Source of the DNA: Bradyrhizobium sp. URHD0069
GTDB lineage: Bacteria > Pseudomonadota > Alphaproteobacteria > Rhizobiales > Xanthobacteraceae
Reading direction: 5' to 3'
NCBI RefSeq assembly: GCF_000701345.1
Contig: NZ_JNIJ01000054.1
Location: forward strand, 1-33,370
Length of the DNA: 33,370 bases
Shown piece after piece: positions 1-7,751 of the stretch. Each line of letters starts with the position of its first letter. The stretch's first letter is position 1. The notes under the pieces are model-generated. The model did not search any database. It was given only the letters and a program-made list of their open reading frames with translations, and had not been told where the DNA came from. The translations under genes were made by a program, and so were the position numbers.

Positions 1-483
1 AATTCCGGTGGACCCGGGAGGTTGCCAAGTCATGAGAGGCGATCAACCAATGCGATAGGAGAAAACTCGAGTTCCACCAAGCCGTGGAACGATGTCCCTC
101 GCGGGACGATGATGAGGTGAGTTCGTATGTCCGCTTGGACCTATCGTCTGTGAGACGGCAAGGCCGCCCCAAAGATTGTTCCACCTCGTCTTCGAATCCC
201 ATGATGGAAGGGCCTGGGTGCCGATTCCGAAGAGAAGCACGAGCCCGCGAGCGACATCGACACTGTGATGGCGGATAGTCTGAAAGTGCTTGACCCCAAA
301 CGGCCGATTAGAGAAGCGGACGTCCCCTACCGCCCATGGATTTATAAGTTCACGCCCTGGTCAGACGGCCGTTAGTACGCGATGGCTTTAAGTTGAACAG
401 GCGCGCTATCTCTTGTTTCGTTGGTGGCATTTCGGGCCATACTCAGAGGATGACGGGCCCAACCCGTTTCGCGGAGGCCACCT
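1..483. other. Left-edge region without a convincing gene
   Basis: I see no recognisable protein on either strand. Two short hairpins are visible (GTCCC-TCGC-GGGAC near 92 and CGTCT-GTG-AGACG near 147). A 35-codon reading frame at 268-375 (+) contains 'VLDPKRPIREADV'; from memory this phrase recurs in short hypothetical ORFs of Bradyrhizobium genomes, so it is more likely part of a dispersed repeat or a remnant than a gene. The last bases (473-477, GGAGG) are the ribosome binding site of the following permease gene. Confidence 0.4.
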
Positions 484-1221
484 TTGAACCACCTCTTCGT
501 CCTCGCGGTCGGGCTCGCCGCCGGTACCATCTCAGGCATCGTCGGTACCGGCTCGTCGATCATGCTGATGCCGGTGCTGGTCTATCAGTACGGGCCGAAA
601 CAGGCGGTGCCGATCATGGCGGTTGCCGCCGTGATGGCCAACCTGTCGCGCATCCTCGCCTGGTGGCGCGAGGTCGATTGGCGCGCCTGCGCCGCCTATT
701 CGGTCACGGGTATTCCGGCCGCGGCGCTCGGCGCCCGCACCTTGCTGGCGCTGCCCTCGCACGCCGTGGATATTGCCATCGGCCTGTTCCTGATCGCGAT
801 GGTGCCGGTGCGGCACTGGCTCGCCCGGCACGATCTCAAATTCTCGCTTTGGCACCTTGCCATCGGCGGCGCCGTGATCGGCTACCTCACCGGCATCGTG
901 GTTTCGACGGGGCCCTTGAGCGTGCCGCTGTTTCTGTTCTACGGCCTCACCAAGGGTGCGTTCCTTGCCACCGAAGCCGCAAGCTCGCTCGGCCTTTACG
1001 TGAGCAAATCGGTGACCTTCGAGCGATTCGGCGCGCTGACGCCGGAGATCTTGCTGCAAGGCCTGATCGCCGGCTCGTCGCTGATGTTCGGCGCCTTCAT
1101 CGCCAAGCGCTTCGTGCTGCGGCTCGAACCGGACGTGTTTCGGCTTGTCATGGACGGCATCATGCTCGCGGCCGGATTAACGATGTTTTGGAATGCCTTG
1201 TGGAATCCTGCGCCAATTTAG
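484..1221 (+). CDS. TauE/SafE family sulfite/organosulfonate-type permease
   Basis: This 245-residue integral membrane protein belongs to the TauE/SafE (DUF81) family, whose members export or import small sulfur-containing or organic anions across the inner membrane. The N-terminus has the family's 'GLAAGTISGIVGTGSSI' glycine-rich segment, repeated in weaker form near residue 130 ('GAVIGYLTGIVVSTGPL'), matching the two-fold repeat architecture, and about seven hydrophobic helices are apparent. The start is a TTG at 484 with GGAGG six bases upstream; no better ATG is present. The substrate cannot be read from sequence. A degraded copy of its 3' end lies at 2653-2763, directly before radA, so this gene or a tandem relative once abutted radA. 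Confidence 0.85.
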   Translation: MNHLFVLAVGLAAGTISGIVGTGSSIMLMPVLVYQYGPKQAVPIMAVAAVMANLSRILAWWREVDWRACAAYSVTGIPAAALGARTLLALPSHAVDIAIGLFLIAMVPVRHWLARHDLKFSLWHLAIGGAVIGYLTGIVVSTGPLSVPLFLFYGLTKGAFLATEAASSLGLYVSKSVTFERFGALTPEILLQGLIAGSSLMFGAFIAKRFVLRLEPDVFRLVMDGIMLAAGLTMFWNALWNPAPI

Positions 1222-1312
1222 GGCGATGGAAGAAATGCACCGATATTATTCAGCTGCGGAGACCGAGATCGGATACGCGCCAGGTGATTGATGCAACCTG
1301 CGACTTGCGTTC

Positions 1313-1636
1313 ATGCTGACGGCTAGCTTACGTTGCGGTATGCCCAATTCCAATGCCAACAAAGCCAGGCGCGTAATCGACAAGTTTGCCGATGCCGCAG
1401 CTCCCAGAACGGACCAAGGCAACGTGAGCGAGCGCTCCGGCTGGTGGTGGATTCTAGTAATGCCCGGCAAGGTGATTTTGTGGCTTGAATACATGTTTCC
1501 CGAAAGAATGGTCAGCGTGTTCGGAACGGCGCGACGCCGCAACGTGCCTTTGATGCAAATTCTTTATAGTCTGTATTTCTATTTTGCCGTTCTCGGTCTT
1601 GGTTTGCTTTTGTGGATCGAAACACGTGCCCACTAG
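1313..1636 (+). CDS. Small single-span membrane protein, unknown function
   Basis: I do not recognise a family. The C-terminal part is hydrophobic ('ILYSLYFYFAVLGLGLLLWI') and would form one transmembrane helix, preceded by an amphipathic 'MPGKVILWLEYMFPERM' stretch and a basic 'TARRRN' patch, which suggests a cytoplasmic N-terminus. The start is uncertain: ATG at 1313 and ATG at 1340 lack a ribosome binding site, while a GTG at 1424 has AAGG eight bases upstream and would give about 70 residues. It ends 17 bases before the J-domain gene, so the two are probably cotranscribed. The DNA is visibly more AT-rich than the flanking permease and radA genes, which fits acquisition by transfer. Confidence 0.5.
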   Translation: MLTASLRCGMPNSNANKARRVIDKFADAAAPRTDQGNVSERSGWWWILVMPGKVILWLEYMFPERMVSVFGTARRRNVPLMQILYSLYFYFAVLGLGLLLWIETRAH

Positions 1637-1653
1637 TAAAGTTGGCGGGCTGA

Positions 1654-2613
1654 ATGGCTAGGCGGCGCAAGCAAGACGGCAGCGAGATAGGTCTGTTTCT
1701 TTTTGTTCTGGCTGTCCTCGGCGCCATCCTGCTGACGGCGGCCGTCTACGCCTCGCCCATAATTCTCTTTGTCAGCCTTTTAATTTACGAAATTCGGGCC
1801 GACGCCGCGGCGAAGAACTTTGCGCTCGATAGTAGCGAAGCAGAAGCACTGTCGGAAGCCGAAGGAGACTTGAACACCATCAGGGTTCGTTTATCCGACA
1901 TAGCTGAGGAGGGTTCCCACCTAAAACAAAACGCGGACGGGATGTACCACCGCGGCAGCAAACTCGGAATGACGTTGAATGCGGAACTGGAAGAGCTGAT
2001 TCCGCTCGAAGAAAATTTGCAGATACATGTAGACGAGATACGACAAAAACCCCTCGGCAGGCTGGATAAATGGATTCGACTCGCCAGTATTCGGTTTGCC
2101 CTTAGAGCGACCGCCGCTGCGTATCTGGGCATCGGGTTTATCCTGTATCAGCTCGATCCGCCGTGGATGCGCGGATTCTCCAAACTCATCGGGCAGTATC
2201 TGCTCCTGCATTTCACGAGCGTAGGCGATGCCTTGTACGGCAGCGGCTTGGTTGCGGCGCTTTCAGCCGTCGTGCTTTTTCCGATCCTCTATTTCTCTCG
2301 GCGCGGCATGTTGGACCGTTCGACAGACGAAATAAGACAACGATTGCTGGAAACACCCGAACAGAAATACAAGGCCGACGCCGATTGGGAGGAAGATCAC
2401 GAGGATGACGACGCGCGACAGGAAGAGCCATGGTATGAGATCTTGGGCGTAGCGCCGACCGCTTCTGCGAAGGAAATCAACGCCGCCTGGCGCGATCTGA
2501 TTAAAAAGAGCCATCCAGACCGCGTCGCAGACCTCGACGCTGATTTCCGGGCCTTGGCTGAAGAAAAATCAAGGATATTGAACGCTGCCCGGGACGAAGG
2601 ATTGAGCCGTTGA
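1654..2613 (+). CDS. Membrane-anchored protein with C-terminal J domain (DnaJ-like co-chaperone)
   Basis: This 319-residue protein has a J domain at its extreme C-terminus (residues about 259-319, beginning 'PWYEILGV') with an intact HPD tripeptide at 287-289, the motif that stimulates Hsp70/DnaK ATPase. N-terminal to it are a long hydrophobic stretch (12-46, one or two helices), a charged, probably coiled-coil segment (about 60-135), two further helices (about 148-168 and 192-216) and an acidic linker ('WEEDHEDDDARQEE'). Ordinary DnaJ has the J domain first and no membrane segments, so this is a specialised type that would recruit DnaK to the membrane. No zinc-finger or CTD substrate domain is seen. 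It is likely cotranscribed with the preceding small membrane protein. The membrane and coiled-coil parts match nothing I can name. Confidence 0.75.
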   Translation: MARRRKQDGSEIGLFLFVLAVLGAILLTAAVYASPIILFVSLLIYEIRADAAAKNFALDSSEAEALSEAEGDLNTIRVRLSDIAEEGSHLKQNADGMYHRGSKLGMTLNAELEELIPLEENLQIHVDEIRQKPLGRLDKWIRLASIRFALRATAAAYLGIGFILYQLDPPWMRGFSKLIGQYLLLHFTSVGDALYGSGLVAALSAVVLFPILYFSRRGMLDRSTDEIRQRLLETPEQKYKADADWEEDHEDDDARQEEPWYEILGVAPTASAKEINAAWRDLIKKSHPDRVADLDADFRALAEEKSRILNAARDEGLSR

Positions 2614-2652
2614 GGGTGCCGCGGTGGCGGCATTGGGGGTAACCGCTAACGT

Positions 2653-2763
2653 CCGGCGCCTTCATCGCCAAGCTCGAACCGGGATTTGTTTCGGCTGGTG
2701 ATGGATGGGATCATGCTCGCGGCCGACCTTTCCATGCTATGGAATGCGGCCTATTCGACCTAA
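2653..2763 (+). pseudogene. Remnant of a TauE/SafE permease 3' end
   Basis: This stretch aligns with the last part of the intact permease gene (1084-1221). It begins 'GGCGCCTTCATCGCCAAG', lacks about 15 bases present in the intact gene, has one extra base, and then reads in frame as 'FRLVMDGIMLAA' followed by 'DLSMLWNAAYST' and a TAA stop at 2761-2763. The intact gene has 'FRLVMDGIMLAAGLTMFWNA' at the same place. The copies differ at many third positions, so this is a diverged relative and not a recent duplication. It is too short and frameshifted to be functional. Confidence 0.75.
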
Positions 2764-2781
2764 CCGGCGACTCAACTAACC

Positions 2782-4245
2782 ATGGCCAAGAACGCACTTT
2801 CCTTCGTCTGCCAGAACTGCGGCACGGCGTACAACCGCTGGCAGGGCAAGTGCGAATCATGCGGCGAGTGGAATACGCTGGTCGAGGAAGACGTAACCGG
2901 CGCGACCACGATGCCGGTCTCTATCCGCTCCAAACGCAAGGGCCGGCTGTTCGCGCTGGAGACGCTCACCGGCAAGAGCCAGGATGCCCCTCGCCTCGCC
3001 TCAGGGATGGCCGAGCTCGATCGCGTCACCGGCGGCGGTTTTGTCAGAGGCTCGGTGCTGTTGGTCGGCGGCGATCCCGGCATCGGCAAGTCGACGCTGT
3101 TGACGCAGGCGACGAGCCTGCTGGCGCGGGCCGGCCATCGCGCGGTCTACATTTCCGGTGAAGAGGCTGTCGCCCAGGTGCGGCTGCGCGCGGAGCGTCT
3201 GGGCTTAGCCGATGCGCCGGTGCAGCTCGCCGCTGAAACCTCCGTCGAGGACATCGTCTCGACGTTGTCCGAGGGCGCGGTGCCGCGCCTGATCGTGATC
3301 GATTCGATCCAGACCATGTGGACCGACACGGTGGAATCCGCGCCCGGCACGGTGACGCAGGTGCGCGCCTCGGCGCAGGCGCTGATCAGGTTTGCCAAGA
3401 AAACCGGCGCGGCGATCATTCTGGTCGGCCATGTCACCAAGGACGGCCAGATCGCGGGGCCGCGCGTCGTCGAGCACATGGTCGACGCGGTGCTGTCGTT
3501 CGAAGGCGAAGGCTCGCAGCAATTCCGGATCCTGCGCGCGGTGAAGAACCGCTTCGGGCCCACCGACGAGATCGGCGTGTTCGAGATGACGGGCTTAGGC
3601 TTGCGCGAAGTCTCCAATCCCTCCGAACTGTTCCTGTCCGAGCGCGATCTCGGCAGTCCGGGCACCGCGGTATTCGCGGGGATCGAAGGCACCCGCCCGG
3701 TGCTGGTGGAATTGCAGGCGCTGGTGGCGCCGACCTCGCTCGGCACCCCGCGTCGCGCCGTGGTGGGCTGGGATCCGAGCCGGCTCTCGATGGTGCTGGC
3801 AGTGCTGGAGGCCCATTGTGGCGTCAAACTGTCCGGCCATGACGTCTATCTGAACGTCGCGGGAGGCTTGCGCATCCAGGAGCCGGCGGCCGACCTCGCC
3901 GCTGCCGCGGCACTGGTGTCGTCGCTGGTCAATGCGCCGTTGCCGACGGACGCGGTGTATTTTGGTGAGATTTCACTGTCGGGCGCGGTCCGGCCGGTGG
4001 CGCAGACCTCGGCCCGGCTCAAGGAAGCGGCAAAACTCGGATTCGGCCGCGCCGTGCTGCCCGAATCGGTCCGCGGCGAGGTCGGCGGCGACGCCGGCAT
4101 GGCCCTTAACACCGTCGGTGGATTGACCAGCCTGGTCGCGGACATCGCCGCGCGCGGCAGCCCGAGAGCAAATCGGGAGCCAAATCGGGACGGCGCCCCC
4201 GAGAAAAATGCCACACCCGCCCGATTCCGTCGTGAAAACAGCTAA
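2782..4245 (+). CDS. radA: DNA repair protein RadA (branch-migration ATPase)
   Basis: RadA/Sms is a hexameric RecA-like motor that drives branch migration during recombinational repair. All family hallmarks are present: an N-terminal zinc finger with Cys10, Cys13, Cys24 and Cys27; a Walker A motif 'GGDPGIGKST' at 96-105; the RadA-specific KNRFG motif at 255-259; and a C-terminal Lon-protease-like domain. At 487 residues it is somewhat longer than the usual 450-460 because of a basic, low-complexity tail after about residue 460. The ATG at 2782 places the zinc finger at the expected distance, although no strong ribosome binding site precedes it. It is followed by cvpA and purF, an order I associate with Bradyrhizobium relatives. 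Confidence 0.97.
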   Translation: MAKNALSFVCQNCGTAYNRWQGKCESCGEWNTLVEEDVTGATTMPVSIRSKRKGRLFALETLTGKSQDAPRLASGMAELDRVTGGGFVRGSVLLVGGDPGIGKSTLLTQATSLLARAGHRAVYISGEEAVAQVRLRAERLGLADAPVQLAAETSVEDIVSTLSEGAVPRLIVIDSIQTMWTDTVESAPGTVTQVRASAQALIRFAKKTGAAIILVGHVTKDGQIAGPRVVEHMVDAVLSFEGEGSQQFRILRAVKNRFGPTDEIGVFEMTGLGLREVSNPSELFLSERDLGSPGTAVFAGIEGTRPVLVELQALVAPTSLGTPRRAVVGWDPSRLSMVLAVLEAHCGVKLSGHDVYLNVAGGLRIQEPAADLAAAAALVSSLVNAPLPTDAVYFGEISLSGAVRPVAQTSARLKEAAKLGFGRAVLPESVRGEVGGDAGMALNTVGGLTSLVADIAARGSPRANREPNRDGAPEKNATPARFRRENS

Positions 4246-4404
4246 AGCGGCGTGACCTCGCCTCCTCTCGCCGCTATACAACCCGCGCGCGGGGCGCGGG
4301 TAGCGCGATTTCCGGCCTTGCGGGATACCCGGGATCACCGTCACCTAGGGCGGCACCGACACGCCGATTCGCAGTTTAAGCTTACGAGCGGACCTGACTA
4401 GCCG

Positions 4405-5034
4405 ATGCCGATAACGATCCTCGATCTCGTCCTGCTCTCCGTGATGCTGCTTTCCGGCCTGCTGGCGATGGTGCGCGGCTTCATGCGCGAGATCCTCTCC
4501 ATCGCGGCGTGGGGCGCGGCGGCGCTGGTCACGCTTTATGCTTTCTCGAAGCTGTTGCCGACCGCCAAGACTTATTTCAATAACGATACGGTCGCGAGCG
4601 TGGTCGTGGTGGCCGGGGTCTTCGTCGGCACCCTGATCGTGGTTTCCATGATCACGGTGCGGATTTCCGACATGATCCTGGATTCCCGTATCGGCGCGCT
4701 CGACCGCACGCTCGGCTTCCTGTTCGGATTGGCGCGAGGCCTCCTGATCGTCGTCGTGGCGTTCCTTTTTTTCAGCTGGCTGGTCCCCGACAAGCAGCGG
4801 CCTGATTGGGTGACCGGAGCGAAATCCCGGGTGGTGCTGCAGGGAACCGGGGATTGGCTGATGTCACTCTTGCCGGATGACCCCGAAAACACCATCTTAA
4901 AGAAATTCAAGAAGAATAAGCCAGACGACGAGCAAACTGACACTGAGCCGGCGCCGCCGGCCTCAGGTGATGGCTACAGCAGACCTGCGCGCGACAGCTT
5001 GAAAAAGCTGATCGAGAAGCCCGCAGGGCGTTGA
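4405..5034 (+). CDS. cvpA: CvpA family membrane protein
   Basis: CvpA is a small inner-membrane protein first linked to colicin V production and often encoded next to purF. The 209-residue product has four hydrophobic helices (about 5-22, 29-48, 63-87 and 103-125) and the conserved 'IGALDRTLGFLFGLARG' segment between helices 3 and 4. The C-terminus is a hydrophilic, proline-rich cytoplasmic tail typical of alphaproteobacterial members. Its TGA stop overlaps a possible upstream ATG of purF (TGATG at 5032-5036), so the pair is very likely one transcript and may be translationally coupled. Its molecular role is not established. Confidence 0.93.
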   Translation: MPITILDLVLLSVMLLSGLLAMVRGFMREILSIAAWGAAALVTLYAFSKLLPTAKTYFNNDTVASVVVVAGVFVGTLIVVSMITVRISDMILDSRIGALDRTLGFLFGLARGLLIVVVAFLFFSWLVPDKQRPDWVTGAKSRVVLQGTGDWLMSLLPDDPENTILKKFKKNKPDDEQTDTEPAPPASGDGYSRPARDSLKKLIEKPAGR

Positions 5035-5060
5035 TGCCAGGGGGCCAAAAGAGAGGCGCG

Positions 5061-6584
5061 ATGGACGAGATACAGAGCCCTTCCGATGAAGCCGCACAAC
5101 GCGATCTGAACCTCGGCCCAAGCGAGCTGGAATTGCAGGATGACCTCGAAGGCGACACGCTACGCGAGGAGTGCGGCGTGTTCGGTATCTTCGGTCATCC
5201 GGAAGCCGCCGCCATCACCGCGCTTGGATTGCACGCCTTGCAGCATCGCGGCCAGGAGGCCGCGGGCATCGTCTCGTTCGACGGAAGCCGGTTTCATTCC
5301 GAGCGACGGCTGGGCCTGGTCGGCGACACCTTCTCCCGCCGCGAGGTGATCGAGCGCCTCCCCGGCAGCGTCGCCGTCGGTCACGTCCGCTACTCGACCA
5401 CCGGCGCGACCATCCTGCGCAACGTGCAGCCGCTGTTCGCCGAGCTCAATGCCGGCGGTTTCGCGGTCGGCCATAACGGCAACCTCACCAACGGGCTGAG
5501 CCTGCGCCGCGAGCTGGTGCGCAACGGCGCCATGATGCAGTCCACCACCGACACCGAAGTCATCCTGCATCTGGTCGCGCAGTCGAAGCGCCACCGCTTC
5601 ATCGATCGCTTCATCGAGGCGCTGCGCGCGATCGAAGGCGCCTATTCGCTGGTGTCGCTGACCAACAAGAAGCTGATCGGGGCGCGCGACCCTCTCGGCA
5701 TCCGACCGCTGGTGCTGGGCGAACTCGGCGGCTGCCCGATCCTGGCATCGGAAACCTGCGCGCTCGACATTATCGGCGCGAAATACGTCCGCGACGTCGA
5801 GCCCGGCGAAATCATCGTGTTCGACGAGCACGGCGCGCAAAGCCACAAGCCGTTCCCGCCAAAGCCTCCGCGGCCCTGCATCTTCGAATACATCTACTTC
5901 TCGCGGCCGGATTCCATCGTCGGCGGGCGATCGGTATATGAAGTCCGCAAGGCGTTCGGCGCGCAGCTCGCGCGCGAAAGCCATGTCGAGGTCGACGTCG
6001 TGGTTCCGGTGCCGGATTCCGGCGTGCCCGCCGCGGTCGGCTACAGCCAGCATTCCGGCGTACCGTTCGAACTCGGCATCATCCGAAACCACTATGTCGG
6101 CCGCACCTTCATCCAGCCGACGCAAAGCGTGCGCGAACTCGGCGTGCGCATGAAGCATTCGGCCAACCGCGCCGCGATCGAAGGCAAGCGCATCATCCTG
6201 ATCGACGATTCGCTGGTGCGCGGCACCACCTCGAAGAAGATCGTCCGCATGATGCGCGACGCCGGCGCGCGCGAGGTCCACTTCCGCCTCGCTTCGCCGC
6301 CGATCATTCATCCCGATTACTACGGCATCGACCTGCCCGACCGTGGCGGATTGTTGGCTGCGACCCACAACCTCGAGCAAATGTGCGACATCATCGGCGC
6401 CGATTCACTGGCGTTCCTGTCGATCGACGGCATGTACCGCGCCATGGGCGAGCCCGGCCGCGATCCGGCAAATCCCAAATTCTCCGACCATTGCTTCACC
6501 GGCGCCTATCCCACCCAACTCACCGATCAGGCCCAGGTCGAGCCGCAGCCGCGGCAACTGTCGCTATTGGCGGAAGCGAGCTAG
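5061..6584 (+). CDS. purF: Amidophosphoribosyltransferase PurF
   Basis: PurF catalyses the first committed step of purine synthesis, converting PRPP and glutamine to phosphoribosylamine in the cytoplasm. The N-terminal Ntn-hydrolase (glutaminase) domain begins at 'EECGVFGIFG', so Cys38 should become the N-terminal nucleophile after removal of a propeptide. The phosphoribosyltransferase PRPP loop 'IILIDDSLVRGTTSKK' is intact. I chose ATG 5061, preceded by AAGAGAGG four bases upstream. An in-frame ATG at 5034, overlapping the cvpA stop, would add nine residues to the propeptide without affecting the mature enzyme. The final ten codons, including the stop, are duplicated in tandem directly downstream, so read-through would only add one more copy of the terminal 'QLSLLAEAS'. 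Confidence 0.97.
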   Translation: MDEIQSPSDEAAQRDLNLGPSELELQDDLEGDTLREECGVFGIFGHPEAAAITALGLHALQHRGQEAAGIVSFDGSRFHSERRLGLVGDTFSRREVIERLPGSVAVGHVRYSTTGATILRNVQPLFAELNAGGFAVGHNGNLTNGLSLRRELVRNGAMMQSTTDTEVILHLVAQSKRHRFIDRFIEALRAIEGAYSLVSLTNKKLIGARDPLGIRPLVLGELGGCPILASETCALDIIGAKYVRDVEPGEIIVFDEHGAQSHKPFPPKPPRPCIFEYIYFSRPDSIVGGRSVYEVRKAFGAQLARESHVEVDVVVPVPDSGVPAAVGYSQHSGVPFELGIIRNHYVGRTFIQPTQSVRELGVRMKHSANRAAIEGKRIILIDDSLVRGTTSKKIVRMMRDAGAREVHFRLASPPIIHPDYYGIDLPDRGGLLAATHNLEQMCDIIGADSLAFLSIDGMYRAMGEPGRDPANPKFSDHCFTGAYPTQLTDQAQVEPQPRQLSLLAEAS

Positions 6585-6614
6585 CAACTGTCGCTATTGG
6601 CGGAAGCGAGCTAG
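6555..6614 (+). repeat. Perfect 30-bp tandem duplication across the purF stop codon
   Basis: Two identical 30-base units, each starting 'CAACTGTCGCTATTGG' and ending in TAG, lie head to tail at 6555-6584 and 6585-6614. The first unit encodes the last nine residues and the stop of PurF; the second is its untranslated copy in the same frame. The unit is an exact multiple of three and the copies are identical, pointing to a recent replication-slippage event. Confidence 0.95.
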
Positions 6615-6634
6615 TAAGGCTCCATCGTGGTCTT

Positions 6635-6746
6635 CCCTGCGAACGCAGGGACCCACAACCCGGCCTTCGCCGTTTAGACAACATTAGACACGAACGCCTT
6701 CTCCTATCATAACCGTCACGGCGTATGGGTCCCTGCGTTCGCAGGG
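6635..6746. repeat. Paired REP-like palindromes in inverted orientation
   Basis: Two 21-base arms (6635-6655 and 6726-6746) are exact reverse complements, about 70 bases apart. Each arm is itself palindromic around CCCTGCG-AA/TT-CGCAGGG, so the RNA can form either two short hairpins or one long stem. This arrangement resembles the paired REP elements often found between genes in Bradyrhizobium. It lies between purF and the downstream SDR gene and could protect or end the purF transcript, but there is no run of T to make it a classical terminator. Confidence 0.85.
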
Positions 6747-6770
6747 ACGACTGCTGATAGAGTTGCTTCG

Positions 6771-7514
6771 ATGACCAACCTCTCCCTCGCCTCTCGTATT
6801 GCTCTTGTCACCGGCGCTTCGCGCGGCATCGGCTATGCCACCGCGCGCGCGCTGGCAAAGGCCGGCGCCCATGTCGTTGCAGTGGCCCGAACGCAAGGCG
6901 GCCTCGAAGAACTCGATGACGAGATTCGGAAAGACGGCGGCAGCGCGACCTTGGTGCCGCTCAATCTCAGTGATTTCGATGGCATCACCCGTCTCGGCGC
7001 GGCGTTGCACGAACGCCATGGCAAGCTCGACATCCTCGTCGGCAATGCCGGCGTCGCGGGTCCCTCCTCGCCGCTCGGGCATATCGAGCTGAAGCCGTGG
7101 AACGATCTGATGGCGATCAATGTCACCGCGAATTTTCAGCTGATCCGTTGCATGGAACCACTCTTGAAGAAGTCCGACGCCGGCCGCGCGGTATTCGTGA
7201 CCTCCGCGACCGCAAGCAAGGCCAGTGCCTATGTCGGCCCCTATGCGGCCTCGAAAGCCGCGCTCGAGACGCTGGCGCGGGCCTGGGCCCACGAAACGGC
7301 GAATACCCCGATCCGCGTGAACCTGTTCGATCCCGGCCCGATCCGCACGCGCATGCGCGCCACGGTGTTTCCCGGCGAAGACCCGTTGACGCTCGACACG
7401 CCCGATCAAGCCGCGGAATTCATCGTGCCGATGTGCGCGCCTGACTGGACCGAAACCGGCAAGCTGTACCATTACAAGACCCGCACGCTCCTGAGTTTTC
7501 GCGCGCCGGCGTAA
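6771..7514 (+). CDS. SDR family NAD(P)-dependent oxidoreductase
   Basis: This is a 247-residue classical short-chain dehydrogenase/reductase. The cofactor motif TGASRGIG is at residues 14-21, NAG at 92-94, and the catalytic set is Ser145, Tyr158 and Lys162 in 'YAASK'. An arginine (Arg40) after the second beta strand, in place of an acidic residue, suggests a preference for NADP(H). The protein resembles the YciK-type group, but the substrate cannot be told from sequence. The gene follows purF across a REP-like palindrome pair, so it may have its own promoter in 6615-6770. Confidence 0.9.
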   Translation: MTNLSLASRIALVTGASRGIGYATARALAKAGAHVVAVARTQGGLEELDDEIRKDGGSATLVPLNLSDFDGITRLGAALHERHGKLDILVGNAGVAGPSSPLGHIELKPWNDLMAINVTANFQLIRCMEPLLKKSDAGRAVFVTSATASKASAYVGPYAASKAALETLARAWAHETANTPIRVNLFDPGPIRTRMRATVFPGEDPLTLDTPDQAAEFIVPMCAPDWTETGKLYHYKTRTLLSFRAPA

Positions 7515-7622
7515 CGTCGTCCTGCGAGCTTCACAACGCAGGTCTCGTTCTTGGGAGGAGCGAAGCGGACGAAGCCATCCAGTCATGCTTATGCGCAAGC
7601 CGTGGTTGCTTCGCGGAGCCTG

Positions 7623-7652
7623 TCATCGGGCGCGTATTCGCGCGACCCGTTG
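7623..7652. repeat. REP-like GC palindrome, copy A
   Basis: The element contains ATCGGGCGCG, a TATT loop, then CGCGCGACCCG, forming an imperfect hairpin. A related copy with the same ATCGGGCGCG core occurs at 11001-11025. The surrounding gap (7515-7751) has no gene. Confidence 0.6.
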
Positions 7653-7751
7653 GGCGCAAGGACGGTTTCAGCCGTTGACTTCGGAACCTGACCGCGATCC
7701 ACTGACCGTCAAGCGGGAACCCGCAAACTAAGAACAAGGGAAGGAACGCCG

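Noticed and set aside
268..375. 35-codon frame with 'VLDPKRPIREADV'
   Set aside because: Too short, without a ribosome binding site, and the phrase seems to belong to dispersed repeats, so it is not listed as a gene.
393..1319. 308-codon open frame overlapping the TauE gene
   Set aside because: It is in another frame of the permease gene, and the arginine-rich translation has no hydrophobic helices.
4281..4301. ACCCGCGC / GCGCGGGT hairpin after radA as a terminator
   Set aside because: The eight-pair stem is real but no T run follows, so a terminator call is not supported. It may be only a GC-rich palindrome.
5160..6380. 406-codon open frame on the minus strand
   Set aside because: It is antisense to purF, with no recognisable domain.
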